Shown piece after piece: positions 26,306 to 34,820 of a stretch of 64,000 nucleotides of DNA. The stretch comes from Falsiroseomonas ponticola (GTDB taxonomy: Bacteria; Pseudomonadota; Alphaproteobacteria; Acetobacterales; Acetobacteraceae). Numbering within the stretch: the stretch's first letter is position 1; every line of letters starts with the position of its first letter. A program made the translations under genes and the position numbers. Below the pieces are notes generated by a model. It had not been told where the DNA came from, searched no databases, and was given only the letters and a program-made list of their open reading frames with translations. The stretch covers positions 1 through 64,000 of the forward strand of contig NZ_JAERQN010000011.1 of assembly GCF_016805305.1 (NCBI RefSeq), in the 5' to 3' direction.

Positions 26306-27826
26306 ATGGTCGGGGAAAGGGAAAGTGGCTTCCGGATCAACGACGTGAACGAACAGCGCCGCGCCTTCGACGAGATGCATGCCGGGGGCGGCGTGCGACC
26401 GGCCTATGCCGGGATAGAAGCCTGGCTGAAGGCCCATGGGCTGGAAGCCCTGGCCGCCAAGCGGGCGGAGGCCGAGGCCCTGTTCCGCCGCGTCGGCATC
26501 ACCTTCGCGGTGTATGGGGAGGGCGGCGACCCCGAACGCCTGATCCCCTTCGATGTCATCCCCCGCATCCTGGCCCGCCAGGAATGGGACCGCCTGGCGC
26601 GCGGCCTGACGCAGCGCGTGAAGGCGCTGAACATGTTCATGGCCGATGTCTATTCGAAGCGGGAGATCCTGCGCGCCGGCCTGATCCCCGAAAGCCTGGT
26701 GCTGCAGAACGAGGCCTTCCGGCCCGAGATGCAGGGCTTCGTGCCGCCGGGCGGCGTCTATACCCATATCAGCGGCATCGACCTGGTGCGCACCGGGCCG
26801 GATGATTTCTACGTGCTGGAAGACAATTGCCGCACGCCCTCCGGCGTTTCCTACATGCTGGAGAACCGGGAGGCGATGCTGCGCCTCTTCCCGCAGCTCT
26901 GCGCCGGCCATCGCCTGATGCCCGTCGGCCACTACCCGGAGGAGCTGCTGGAGACGCTGAAGGAAGCCGCGCCGCCGAACTGCCAGGGGGAGCCCTGCGT
27001 CGCCATCCTGACGCCGGGCCACTACAACAGCGCCTATTACGAGCATTGCTTCCTGGCCGACGAGATGGGCGTGGAGGTGGTGGAGGGCTTCGACCTCTTC
27101 GTCGAGGATGCCGTCGTCTACATGCGCACCACGGCGGGGCCGAAGCGCGTCGATGTGCTGTACCGGCGCCTCGATGACGACTACCTGGATCCGCTGGTCT
27201 TCCGGCCGGACAGCATGCTCGGCGTGCCCGGCATCTTCGCGGCCTATCGCGCCGGCAACATCACCCTGGCCAATGCGCCGGGTGCCGGGATCGCGGATGA
27301 CAAGGCCATCTATCCCTTCGTGCCGGACATGATCCGCTTCTACCTGGACGAGGCGCCGCTGCTGCAGAACGTGCCGACCTACCTCTGCGAGCGCGACGAG
27401 GATCGCGCCTATGTGCTGGAGCACATGCAGGAACTGGTGGTGAAGCTGGCACGGGGCTCCGGCGGCTATGGCATGCTGATCGGGCCGCACAGCACGGCGG
27501 AACAGCGCGACGAATTCGCCCGCCGCATCAAGGCGCGCCCGGCCGACTACATCGCGCAGCCGACGCTCGCCCTCTCCACCGTGCCGACGCTGGCGGGCAG
27601 CGCCATCGCGCCGCGGCATGTCGACCTGCGCCCCTATATCCTGACGGGCAAGGATGTCCGCATCGTGCCGGGCGGGCTGACGCGCGTGGCGCTGCGGGAG
27701 GGATCGCTGGTGGTCAATTCCTCCCAGGGTGGCGGCACCAAGGATACCTGGGTGCTGGATGACGGGCCCGCGCCGGGCCAGGCACAGACACAGACCCAAT
27801 CCCAGTCCCAGCGGATGGGGGGCTGA
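26306..27826 (+). CDS. Circularly permuted ATP-grasp type 2 protein of the Anbu cluster
   Basis: 506 residues. FDEMHAGGGVRPAYAGIEAWL opens the family; PGGVYTHISGIDLVRTGPDDFYVLEDNCRTPSGVSYMLENR contains the ExN metal/ATP motif, VDVLYRRLDDDYLDPL and VVKLARGSGGYGMLIGP follow, the latter a nucleotide-binding loop. Members are predicted peptide or amide ligases and always travel with alpha-E and transglutaminase-like genes. The C-terminus ends in a low-complexity QAQTQTQSQSQ tail. The ATG at 26306 is used; a start a few residues later is possible. It leads a tight operon: 5 bp to alpha-E. Confidence 0.93.
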   Translation: MVGERESGFRINDVNEQRRAFDEMHAGGGVRPAYAGIEAWLKAHGLEALAAKRAEAEALFRRVGITFAVYGEGGDPERLIPFDVIPRILARQEWDRLARGLTQRVKALNMFMADVYSKREILRAGLIPESLVLQNEAFRPEMQGFVPPGGVYTHISGIDLVRTGPDDFYVLEDNCRTPSGVSYMLENREAMLRLFPQLCAGHRLMPVGHYPEELLETLKEAAPPNCQGEPCVAILTPGHYNSAYYEHCFLADEMGVEVVEGFDLFVEDAVVYMRTTAGPKRVDVLYRRLDDDYLDPLVFRPDSMLGVPGIFAAYRAGNITLANAPGAGIADDKAIYPFVPDMIRFYLDEAPLLQNVPTYLCERDEDRAYVLEHMQELVVKLARGSGGYGMLIGPHSTAEQRDEFARRIKARPADYIAQPTLALSTVPTLAGSAIAPRHVDLRPYILTGKDVRIVPGGLTRVALREGSLVVNSSQGGGTKDTWVLDDGPAPGQAQTQTQSQSQRMGG

Positions 27827-27831
27827 CCGCC

Positions 27832-28773
27832 ATGCTCTCCCGCACCGCCGACAGCCTCTACTGGATGGGCCGCTATGTGGAGCGTGCCGGCAACCTCGCC
27901 CGCGGCATGCAGGTCTCGCTGCGCATGGCGGGGCTGGCCAGCAGCCTTGGCGGCGGCGTCGATGAATGGCGCGGCCTGCTGGTCGCGGCCGGGGCGGAAC
28001 CCGGCTTCCTGGCCAAGCATGGGGAGGTGACGCCGGAAGCGGTGATCCGCTGGCTGGCGCTGGACCAGGACAACCCTTCCTCCATCGCCAATTGCATCGA
28101 GGCCGCGCGCGGCAATGGCCGCGCCGTGCGCACCGCGCTGACCGTGGATATGTGGGAGGCGCTGAACGACACCTGGCGGGAGATGCGCGTGCAGGCCGCG
28201 ACGGCGGCGGAGCCCGACCGCCTGCCGCAATTCCTGGAATGGGTGCGCGCGCGCACGCTGCTGTTCAACGGCGCGGCGGCGGACACGATGCTGCGCAACG
28301 ATGGCTGGCGCTTCACCCATCTCGGCGTGATGCTGGAACGCGCCGACAACACCGCCCGCCTGCTGGACGCGAAGCACGAGACGATCACGGGGGAGGGCGC
28401 GGAAGGTGCCGTGGCCTATGCGCAGTGGCAGGCGCTGCTGCGCTCCGTCTCCGCGCTGCGGTCCTACCAGTGGATCTACCACACGCGCCTGCAGCCGAAG
28501 CTGGTGGCGGACCTGCTGATCCTGCGGCCGGAGCTGCCGCGATCCCTGCTGGCCTGCCACAGCCGGGTGGAGCAGGTGCTGGACCGCATCGCCGAATCCA
28601 ATGGCGGCCGCCGGGGAGAGGCGCATCGCCTGGCGGGCGAGATCCATGCGCGGCTGCGCTACGGGCGGATCGAGGACATCATGGCGGGCGGGCTGCACGC
28701 CTTCCTGACCCAGTGCATCAACCGCAACATCGACCTGGGGCGGGAGATCACCGCCTTCTACCTGCACGGCTGA
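27832..28773 (+). CDS. Alpha-E domain protein of the Anbu cluster
   Basis: 313 residues, almost wholly helical. MLSRTADSLYWMGRYVERAGNLARGMQVSLRM is the family N-terminus, with RADNTARLLDAKHE near residue 172 and CHSRVEQVLDRIAE, all of the ExxR/ERAxNxAR type. The domain (formerly DUF403) is found next to, or fused with, circularly permuted ATP-grasps and is believed to be their partner in making a peptide-like product or tag. No enzymatic residues can be assigned. It is 12 bp upstream of the transglutaminase-like gene. Confidence 0.93.
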   Translation: MLSRTADSLYWMGRYVERAGNLARGMQVSLRMAGLASSLGGGVDEWRGLLVAAGAEPGFLAKHGEVTPEAVIRWLALDQDNPSSIANCIEAARGNGRAVRTALTVDMWEALNDTWREMRVQAATAAEPDRLPQFLEWVRARTLLFNGAAADTMLRNDGWRFTHLGVMLERADNTARLLDAKHETITGEGAEGAVAYAQWQALLRSVSALRSYQWIYHTRLQPKLVADLLILRPELPRSLLACHSRVEQVLDRIAESNGGRRGEAHRLAGEIHARLRYGRIEDIMAGGLHAFLTQCINRNIDLGREITAFYLHG

Positions 28774-28785
28774 GAGGAGCGCGCG

Positions 28786-29550
28786 ATGCGCCTGCGTGTG
28801 CGCCACCGCCTGCACTGGGAGTTCGACGAACCCCATTCCATGACCATCCAGGCCCTGCGGCTGACGCCGCGGGACGAGGCCGGGCTGACGCTGTGCCATT
28901 GGCGCATCGCGGGCGATCGCGGCGGCGCCATGCCGGGCTTCGAGGATGGCTACGGCAACACCACGCTGCTGCTCACGCGCAACCTGCCGCATCGCGGCCT
29001 GTCCGTGACCGTGGACGGAGAGGTGGAGCTGCGGCCGGAGAGCGGGCCCTCCGGCCTGGAGGAGACGCTGCCGCCCGAGGTCTTCCGGCGGGAGACGGCG
29101 CTGACCACGCTGGATGACGCGATCCGCGCGCTGGCCGCCGGCGCGCCCGCGCCGGCCGCGCTGGCCGCGACGCTGCGCGGGATGATCGAGATCGATCCCC
29201 GCGCGGCGGAGACGGCGGCGGAGGTGCTGGCCGCGCGCCGCGGCAGCGCGGCGGGGCTGCTGCACCTGTTCCTGGCCGCGATGCGCGCGGGCGGCACGCC
29301 GGCGCGCATGGTCTCCGGCTATCTCTGGGACGGCGCCAATGGGCAGGATGCGGCGGCGCCGCATCTCTGGGCGGAATGCTGGGATGGCCAGGCCTGGCAA
29401 TCGGTGGAGGTGCTGCGGGAAGCCGCGCCGGCCGCGCATATCCGGCTGGCCATCGGGCTCGACGAGAGCGAGGCCGGCGCGGTGCGCGGCATCCGGCGCG
29501 GGCCGGGGGCGGGCCATTTCGCGCATAGCGTCCGGGTGGACCGCGCGTGA
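28786..29550 (+). CDS. Transglutaminase-like protein lacking the catalytic cysteine
   Basis: 254 residues. An N-terminal beta domain (MRLRVRHRLHWEFDEPHSMTIQALRLTPR) typical of bacterial transglutaminase-like proteins is followed by the papain-like core. In active homologues the core reads G-V-C-Q-D-F-A-H; here the aligned segment is GSAAGLLHLFLAAMRAGGTPARMVSGYLWDG, so the cysteine is alanine. The histidine is kept in PHLWAECWDG, but the DPTNG aspartate is lost. It probably binds rather than cleaves its substrate. Fourth of the four standard partners around Anbu; 106 bp separate it from the Anbu gene. Confidence 0.85.
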   Translation: MRLRVRHRLHWEFDEPHSMTIQALRLTPRDEAGLTLCHWRIAGDRGGAMPGFEDGYGNTTLLLTRNLPHRGLSVTVDGEVELRPESGPSGLEETLPPEVFRRETALTTLDDAIRALAAGAPAPAALAATLRGMIEIDPRAAETAAEVLAARRGSAAGLLHLFLAAMRAGGTPARMVSGYLWDGANGQDAAAPHLWAECWDGQAWQSVEVLREAAPAAHIRLAIGLDESEAGAVRGIRRGPGAGHFAHSVRVDRA

Positions 29551-29656
29551 CGGAAGGCGGCACGCATCGCGCCCCGTCGAGCGCGGAGAGCGGCCGGATG
29601 GCCGCCGCGAAGCCAGGCCCGCGAAGCGGGCGCCCGGCCTCCGGGGGGCGGGCACC

Positions 29657-30391
29657 ATGACCTACTGCGTCGGCCTGCTCCTCGATGCGGGGCTCGTGAT
29701 GCTGTCGGACACCCGCACCAATGCGGGCGTGGACAACATCTCCGTCTTCGGCAAGACCTTCGTGGAGCAGGTGCCGGGCGAGCGCGTGCTGGCGATGCTG
29801 ACGGCGGGCAACCTGGCCGTGACGCAGGCCGTGTGGAACCGCCTGCAGGAAGGCGTGACGCTGGGCGGCCAGGTGCAGACCTTGCAGTCCGTGCCGACCA
29901 TGTTCCGCGCGGCCCAGCTGGTGGGGGAGGCGGTTCGCCAGGTCTATGACGCCGATGGCCCGGCGCTGCGCGCGCAGGGCATCGGCTTCGACGTCTCCAT
30001 CATGCTGGGCGGGCAGATCGCGGGCGCCGCGCCGCGCCTGTTCCTCATCTATGCCGCCGGCAACTTCATCGAGGCGACGGCGGATACGCCCTTCCTGCAG
30101 ATCGGCGAGCACAAATACGGCAAGCCGATCCTGGACCGCGTGCTGACGCCGGCCACGCCGCTGGCCGATGGCGTGACTCTGGCGCTGATCAGCATGGACA
30201 GCACCTTGCGGTCCAACCTGACCGTGGGGCTGCCGGTGGACCTGACGGTGATCCGGCGGGACGCCTTGCAGGTGGGGCTGCGGCGGCGGATCGGGGAGGA
30301 CGACCCCTATTTCGCCTTCCTGCGGCAGCGCTGGTCGGAGAGCCTGCGGGAGGCCTACCAGGCGCTGCCGCGGCCGGATTGGCTCGGCTGA
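29657..30391 (+). CDS. Anbu, proteasome-like peptidase
   Basis: 244 residues of the 20S proteasome beta/HslV fold. MTYCVGLLLDAGLVMLSDTRTNAGVDNISVFGKTF exposes Thr2 as the N-terminal nucleophile once Met is removed; the aspartate of SDTRTNAG and lysine of FGKTF correspond to the Asp17 and Lys33 of proteasomes. Anbu forms open-ring, washer-like multimers in other bacteria and its substrates are unknown. Co-encoded with ATP-grasp, alpha-E and transglutaminase-like genes, exactly the conserved Anbu neighbourhood. ATG at 29657 is preceded by GGGGGGCGGG; the longer open frame is rejected because it would bury the nucleophile. Confidence 0.95.
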   Translation: MTYCVGLLLDAGLVMLSDTRTNAGVDNISVFGKTFVEQVPGERVLAMLTAGNLAVTQAVWNRLQEGVTLGGQVQTLQSVPTMFRAAQLVGEAVRQVYDADGPALRAQGIGFDVSIMLGGQIAGAAPRLFLIYAAGNFIEATADTPFLQIGEHKYGKPILDRVLTPATPLADGVTLALISMDSTLRSNLTVGLPVDLTVIRRDALQVGLRRRIGEDDPYFAFLRQRWSESLREAYQALPRPDWLG

Positions 30392-30407
30392 TGTGGCTTT
30401 GAGGCCA

Positions 30408-30429
30408 CTAAAGGCTACTGCGCCTTTAG
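30408..30429 (+). terminator. Hairpin downstream of the Anbu gene
   Basis: CTAAAGGC (30408-30415) and GCCTTTAG (30422-30429) form an 8-bp stem with a 6-nt loop, 16 bp after the Anbu stop. A second GCCTTTAG occurs at 30449-30456, allowing an alternative pairing, and CGATTA is repeated at 30431 and 30440. Followed by ACCGTTTTTCG at about 30458-30468. Confidence 0.5.
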
Positions 30430-30561
30430 CCGATTATGCCGATTAGACGCCTTTAGCACCGTTTTTCGAGGGGGGGTCCCGGCGCCCGGTCCGGGGTGGT
30501 GGTGTTGGGATGATATTCCCAAGATAGCGCCGCGGCGGCCGCCCTGTCCAGCACTTCCGGC

Positions 30562-30579
30562 CTGTTCCCGGCGGAACAG
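30562..30579. promoter_or_regulatory. Palindrome upstream of the DUF5675 gene
   Basis: CTGTTCC (30562-30568), 4-nt CGGC, GGAACAG (30573-30579). The perfect dyad lies about 60 bp before the DUF5675 start in an otherwise gene-free 250-bp stretch; it may be an operator or part of a leader hairpin. Confidence 0.45.
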
Positions 30580-30641
30580 CCGCGCGCGCGCCCGTCCCGC
30601 ATGATGGCCCCCAGGACAATCCATCCCGAGGAGCCATCCCG

Positions 30642-31172
30642 ATGAGCACCGCCATCTTCACCTACCGGCGCACCGACCGCTTCGTGAAGAACACCTACAC
30701 GAAGAAGGACAGCAACGGGAATCCGGTGGTGAAGGACGGCAAGCCCGTCACCGCCGTCGCCCATGGGCTGGTCGGTGAACTCATCGTCCATGGCCTTCAG
30801 TTCGAGACGATCGAGCGCATGGATGGCTACATGCACATGAAGGGCGGCCGAACCTACCCGGCTTCCAGCATCTACTGGCACGAGCGCTACAAATCCTTCG
30901 TCATCAATCCGGGGCTGGAGGAGCAGGAGGAGACGAAGGGCAACATCCTGATGCACCCGGGCAGCCAGCCCTCTCACGTCCAGGGCTGCGTCGCGGTGGG
31001 CTTCTTCAATGCGAATGGCAAGCTGGAGGACAGCAAGTACTGCTTCGACGTGCTGCGCGACCAGGCCGGCGGCGCCAGCGTGCCGAAGGTGACGCCGGTA
31101 ACGCTGACCCTGGTGGTGGAAGGCGCGATGCCGGCGCTGAGCGCGTGCAAGCCCTGGGTCTATTCGGCGTGA
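30642..31172 (+). CDS. DUF5675-family protein
   Basis: 176 residues, no signal peptide. GLVGELIVHGLQFETIER, then GRTYPASSIYWHERYKSFVINPG and GNILMHPGSQPSHVQGCVAVGFF match the DUF5675 pattern of a small beta-rich domain with an IHPGN...GCI.VG core; the conserved histidine and cysteine resemble the active-site spacing of L,D-transpeptidase-like folds, though catalysis is unproven. DUF5675 members often occur in prophage or secretion-associated contexts. Here no other phage gene is near; it stands alone after the Anbu operon, with its own promoter region and terminator. Confidence 0.75.
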   Translation: MSTAIFTYRRTDRFVKNTYTKKDSNGNPVVKDGKPVTAVAHGLVGELIVHGLQFETIERMDGYMHMKGGRTYPASSIYWHERYKSFVINPGLEEQEETKGNILMHPGSQPSHVQGCVAVGFFNANGKLEDSKYCFDVLRDQAGGASVPKVTPVTLTLVVEGAMPALSACKPWVYSA

Positions 31173-31184
31173 AAGTGCCGCGGT

Positions 31185-31210
31185 CCCTCCCCCGTCTTTG
31201 CGGGGGAGGG
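31185..31210. terminator. Terminator hairpin between convergent genes
   Basis: CCCTCCCCCG (31185-31194), loop TCTTTG, CGGGGGAGGG (31201-31210): perfect 10-bp arms, 12 bp after the DUF5675 stop and 11 bp before the end of the convergent FAD oxidase gene. The same arms recur at 52593-52617. Confidence 0.65.
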
Positions 31211-31221
31211 GATGGCAGAGG

Positions 31222-32631
31222 CTACTCCAGCACTTCCTCGACTTCCGGCGCGTCCGCCTGGCCGTAGAGGTAGAAGGTCCGCTTGCGCTCCGGCGTCCAG
31301 TCCGGGTCGTCCCAGGCCAGCATCTTGCCGGGGTTCAGCAGCCCATGCGGGTCCGCCACGCGCTTGAAGTCCAGCTGTTCGCTGTCGATCCGCTTCATGC
31401 CGCCTTCCTCCAAGGTGAAGGCATGCGGGTTGAAGACGGGGCAGCCGGCATCCTCATGGATGTCGATGATCTCGGCCAGCCGCTCCTCCGTCGTGTAGCG
31501 GACGAGCTGGAGGCCGAAGCAGGTGACGACGCCGTTGAGGCGGACGAATTCCAGATGCAGCGGCACCTCGTCGCCAAAGGTCTTCTCCATCTTCTCGATC
31601 AGCGCGAAGTGGTTGGGCGGCGGATAGAGGGTCTGGAGATAGGTGAGGCTGCGATCGACCTTGAGGGCCTGGAGCGTGGTGTGGTTCCAGGTGAATTCGT
31701 AGAGCGGCGTTTCGGCCTTCTCCGTCTCGCAGCGGTAGAGTTCGGTGCCGCCGAAGCGCGCCAGCAGGGGCTTGAGGAGTTCGAGAAAGGGCTCCGCCAC
31801 CATCACCAGGGCGCAGGCGGCGCCGGCCGGGACGTAGGGCTGGAGCATCTTGAAGTAGGTCTGCGCCACGCCCGGCGCGACCACGCCCGCCATCTTCTTG
31901 GCGATGCCGTCGGAGGCGATGAGCGCTTCGGCGAAGCGCGCCGCGCTCAGCGTATCCGGGAAGCCCGCCAGCACATCCACCCAGTCCCAGGCGGGGGCGA
32001 GGGGCATCTCCACTTCCGTGATGATGCCGTTGGTGCCGTAGGCGTGATTGGCCTTGTCGATGTCCGTGCCGCGCAGTTCCAGCACCCGCGGCTCGGCTTC
32101 CATGGTGATGACGCGAAGGCCGAGGATGTTCCCGAATTCCCGCAGCTTGCCATAGGTGCAGGACCCGATGCCGGAGGAGCCGCCGGCGATGAAGCCGCCG
32201 ATGCTCGCCGTGCGCTTGGTGCTGGGGTGGAAGCGCAGCTCGCCCCGCACTTCCCGCCGCGTATGCGCATCGAGGTCGATGAGCTTCACGCCGGCCTGGG
32301 CGCGCACCACGCCGGGCCTGGTCCAGACGATGCGGTCGAGGCCCATCAGGTCCAGCACGATGCCGCCCTTCAGCGGCATGGCCTGGCCGTAATTGCCCGT
32401 GCCGGCGCCGCGCGGCGTCAGCGGCACCTGGTGCTTCACGCAGGCCGCCAGGATGGCGATGACCTCGGCCTCGTCCTTCGGGCAGGCGACCGCTTCGGCG
32501 GTGACGCCGTTGAGCTGGCGCTTGAGGACCGGCGAGTACCAGAAGAAGTCGCGCGATTTCAGCCGGACCAGCGCCGGGTCCGTGATCCACTGGATCTGCG
32601 GCAGGGCTTCGATGACGGCGGCGACGGTCAT
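31222..32631 (-). CDS. FAD-binding oxidoreductase, GlcD/VAO type (paralogue B)
   Basis: 469 residues. FAD-binding PCMH domain: ACPKDEAEVIAILAACVKHQVPLTPRGAGTGNYGQAMPLKGGIVLDL near residues 50-100, FHPSTKRTASIGGFIAGGSSGIGSCTYG near 150, YGTNGIITEVEMPL near 200. The C-terminal half is the FAD-linked oxidase cap. It ends with a HGLLNPGKM motif typical of glycolate/lactate oxidase-type enzymes. It is a close paralogue of the upstream gene, which it overlaps by 4 bp (ATGA). The substrate, probably a 2-hydroxy acid, is not indicated. Confidence 0.9.
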   Translation of the reverse strand: MTVAAVIEALPQIQWITDPALVRLKSRDFFWYSPVLKRQLNGVTAEAVACPKDEAEVIAILAACVKHQVPLTPRGAGTGNYGQAMPLKGGIVLDLMGLDRIVWTRPGVVRAQAGVKLIDLDAHTRREVRGELRFHPSTKRTASIGGFIAGGSSGIGSCTYGKLREFGNILGLRVITMEAEPRVLELRGTDIDKANHAYGTNGIITEVEMPLAPAWDWVDVLAGFPDTLSAARFAEALIASDGIAKKMAGVVAPGVAQTYFKMLQPYVPAGAACALVMVAEPFLELLKPLLARFGGTELYRCETEKAETPLYEFTWNHTTLQALKVDRSLTYLQTLYPPPNHFALIEKMEKTFGDEVPLHLEFVRLNGVVTCFGLQLVRYTTEERLAEIIDIHEDAGCPVFNPHAFTLEEGGMKRIDSEQLDFKRVADPHGLLNPGKMLAWDDPDWTPERKRTFYLYGQADAPEVEEVLE

Positions 32632-33986
32632 GCGGCGGTCTCCACGGGCGAAAAATCGCGCATCTTGCCGGGGTTGAGCAGGCCGAGCGGGTCGGTGCGC
32701 TGCTTGAAGCCGAGCTGGTCCCCGGGCACGCGGCGGTAGTTGCTGCCTTCCTCGATGGTCAGGACATGCGGGTTGGCGATGCCGAGGCCCGCGGCCTCGA
32801 AGGCCGCGATGATCTCATACATCCGCTCGGCGCTGGTCCAGCGGATGACGGGCAGCGCCGACATGGTGATGCGGCCGCCGAAGCGGACGCATTCCGTGTG
32901 CATCCAGACCTCGTCCCGGAAGGGGATGCGCACGGCCTCGATCGCGGCCAGCGTATCCTCGAAGGGGAAGCGGCATTGCAGGTAGCTGACGCCGCGATCC
33001 TTCTTCAGGACCTGCAAGGTCGTGTGGTTCCAGCAGTATTCGTAGAAGGGCGTCTTGTCCGGATCGCGCTCGGCCTCGACGGTCGATTGCTCCGCGAGGA
33101 AGGTGCCGTTGTGGTCGCGCGCCAGGTCGCGCAGCGCGCGGAGGCCGGAGGGGGCGACCATGGTCAGCACCAGCGACCGGCCTTCCGGCACGACATCGGA
33201 AATGCCCTTGAAGAAGGGCGGCAGCTGGCTGTCGAAGACGCCGCACATCTTCTTCGGGATGCCATCCGCGAAGGACAGCGCGAGGGCGAAGGCGGCGGCA
33301 TCGGTGAATTTCTCGAACCCGATGGCGATGTCGCGCCAATCCTGCGCCGGCGTCAGCGGCAGGCGGATGCGCGTCATGATGCCCGTGGTGCCATAGGTGC
33401 GGTTGACCGGGGAGGCATCGTCGCCTTCCAGGTCCAGCACCACCGGTGGGTCCTGCATGGTGGCGACGCGCGCGCCGATGAGGTTGCCGCGTTCGCGCAT
33501 GGTGCCATGCGCGATGCCGCCGACCCCCGCGCCGCCGCCGGCCACGAAGCCGCCGATGGTCGCGGTGCGCTTGGTGGAGGGCCAGAGCTTCAGCTCCCAC
33601 CCCTGCTCCCGCGCCCAGAGGTCGAGGTCGATCATCTTCATGCCGCACTCGACATCGACGACGCCATCGGCCAGCGCGACGGGCTTCGCCATCGCCGTCA
33701 TGTCCAGGATGACGCCGCCTTCCAGCGGCACGCATTGCCCGTAATTGCCGGTGCCGCCGCCCCGCGTCGTGACCGGCACGCGCGCCGCGCGGCAGGCCGC
33801 CAGGATGCGCAGCACCTCGGCCTCATCCTTCGGGCGGGCATAGAGGTCGCCGGACTTGCCATCCAGCTGCTTCTTCAGGATGGGGCTGTACCAGTAGAAG
33901 TCGCGCGACTTCTGGCGCAGCAGCGCGCGGTCGCTGGACAGCTCGATGCCATCCAGCGCCGCCGCCAGGGCCGCGATGTCAGCCAT
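32628..33986 (-). CDS. FAD-binding oxidoreductase, GlcD/VAO type (paralogue A)
   Basis: 452 residues with the same layout as paralogue B: KSRDFYWYSPILKKQLDG, VPVTTRGGGTGNYGQCVPLEGGVILDM, PSTKRTATIGGFVAGGGAGVGG, YGTTGIMTRIRLPL and C-terminal DPLGLLNPGKMRDF. ATG at 33986 overlaps the creatininase stop by 8 bp; the longer open frame into creatininase is a shadow. The tandem paralogues may form a heteromer or act on successive substrates. The gene belongs to the operon binding protein, creatininase, oxidase A, oxidase B. Confidence 0.9.
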   Translation of the reverse strand: MADIAALAAALDGIELSSDRALLRQKSRDFYWYSPILKKQLDGKSGDLYARPKDEAEVLRILAACRAARVPVTTRGGGTGNYGQCVPLEGGVILDMTAMAKPVALADGVVDVECGMKMIDLDLWAREQGWELKLWPSTKRTATIGGFVAGGGAGVGGIAHGTMRERGNLIGARVATMQDPPVVLDLEGDDASPVNRTYGTTGIMTRIRLPLTPAQDWRDIAIGFEKFTDAAAFALALSFADGIPKKMCGVFDSQLPPFFKGISDVVPEGRSLVLTMVAPSGLRALRDLARDHNGTFLAEQSTVEAERDPDKTPFYEYCWNHTTLQVLKKDRGVSYLQCRFPFEDTLAAIEAVRIPFRDEVWMHTECVRFGGRITMSALPVIRWTSAERMYEIIAAFEAAGLGIANPHVLTIEEGSNYRRVPGDQLGFKQRTDPLGLLNPGKMRDFSPVETAA

Positions 33987-34797
33987 GCGCGGAGGGCTCG
34001 TTGGCCAGGAAGGCTTCCGCATCGAAGGCGGCCACCTGGGTCCAGAGCGCGGCCATGCGTTCGGCCGCATAGTCCAGCAGCTGCTCCCCGATCTCGGCGG
34101 TCGCCAGCGACGCATCGCCGACCGCGCCGGCGGGGTGCAAATCCTGCGCCTGCCAGGCCAGCGGCGCGCCGCCATCGGGGGCCATGCGCGGCGCGACGTT
34201 GGAGACGCCCTGCCAGCGGCTGACGAAGTTGATGGCCTTGTCCATGTGAACGAGGTGCGGGGTCAGGGCGAGCATCACGCTCGTTTCGTCGCGGCCGGCA
34301 TGGATGCCGTAGCGGCCCTCGATCTCATCCTTCAGCGCATCCGGCTTCCCCATCCGCGCCCACATGGCGTTCACGGCCAGGATGTTGTGCTCGATCCGGA
34401 TGCGGCGGCAGGCGATGTCGAGGACGGAGACATTGCCGCCATGGCTGTTGACGATCACCAGGCGCTTCACGCCCGCCCGCGCGACGGAGGCGCCCATATC
34501 CGCCACGATGGAAAGCAGCGTCTCCGGCGTGGTGGTGATGGTGCCGGGGAAGCGGAGATGCTCGACCGAGCAGCCCACGCTCTGCGTCGGCAGCACCAGC
34601 ACGGGCAGGTCGTCCGGGATGACCTTCAGCGTGCGGGCGACGACGCCCTGGTTGATGGTGGTGTCCACGGAGACGGGGAGGTGCGGGCCATGCTGCTCGA
34701 TGGACGCCACGGGCAGCACGGCGACGGTGTTGGAGGGCAGGTCCTTGAAGGCCGGCCAGGGCAGGTCCTGCCAGTAGCGGGTGGGGAGGGGGGCCAT
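33979..34797 (-). CDS. Creatininase-family amidohydrolase
   Basis: 272 residues. Metal-binding motifs of the family are present: ASIEQHGPHLPVSVDT near residue 35 (Glu, His, Asp) and IVNSHGGNVSVLD near 120, with AGRDETSVML supplying the later glutamate. Family members open cyclic amides or formamides (creatinine, FAPy, mycofactocin peptides). In this operon with FAD oxidases and a binding protein it probably takes part in catabolism of an imported N-containing ring or amide, not creatinine necessarily. Confidence 0.9.
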   Translation of the reverse strand: MAPLPTRYWQDLPWPAFKDLPSNTVAVLPVASIEQHGPHLPVSVDTTINQGVVARTLKVIPDDLPVLVLPTQSVGCSVEHLRFPGTITTTPETLLSIVADMGASVARAGVKRLVIVNSHGGNVSVLDIACRRIRIEHNILAVNAMWARMGKPDALKDEIEGRYGIHAGRDETSVMLALTPHLVHMDKAINFVSRWQGVSNVAPRMAPDGGAPLAWQAQDLHPAGAVGDASLATAEIGEQLLDYAAERMAALWTQVAAFDAEAFLANEPSAHG

Positions 34798-34820
34798 GGC
34801 AGGACCTTTCGTGGATGCGC

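Noticed and set aside
30392-30641. A small gene or sRNA between Anbu and DUF5675
   Set aside because: Only hairpins and short repeats are visible; no ORF with a ribosome-binding site and no recognisable RNA family.
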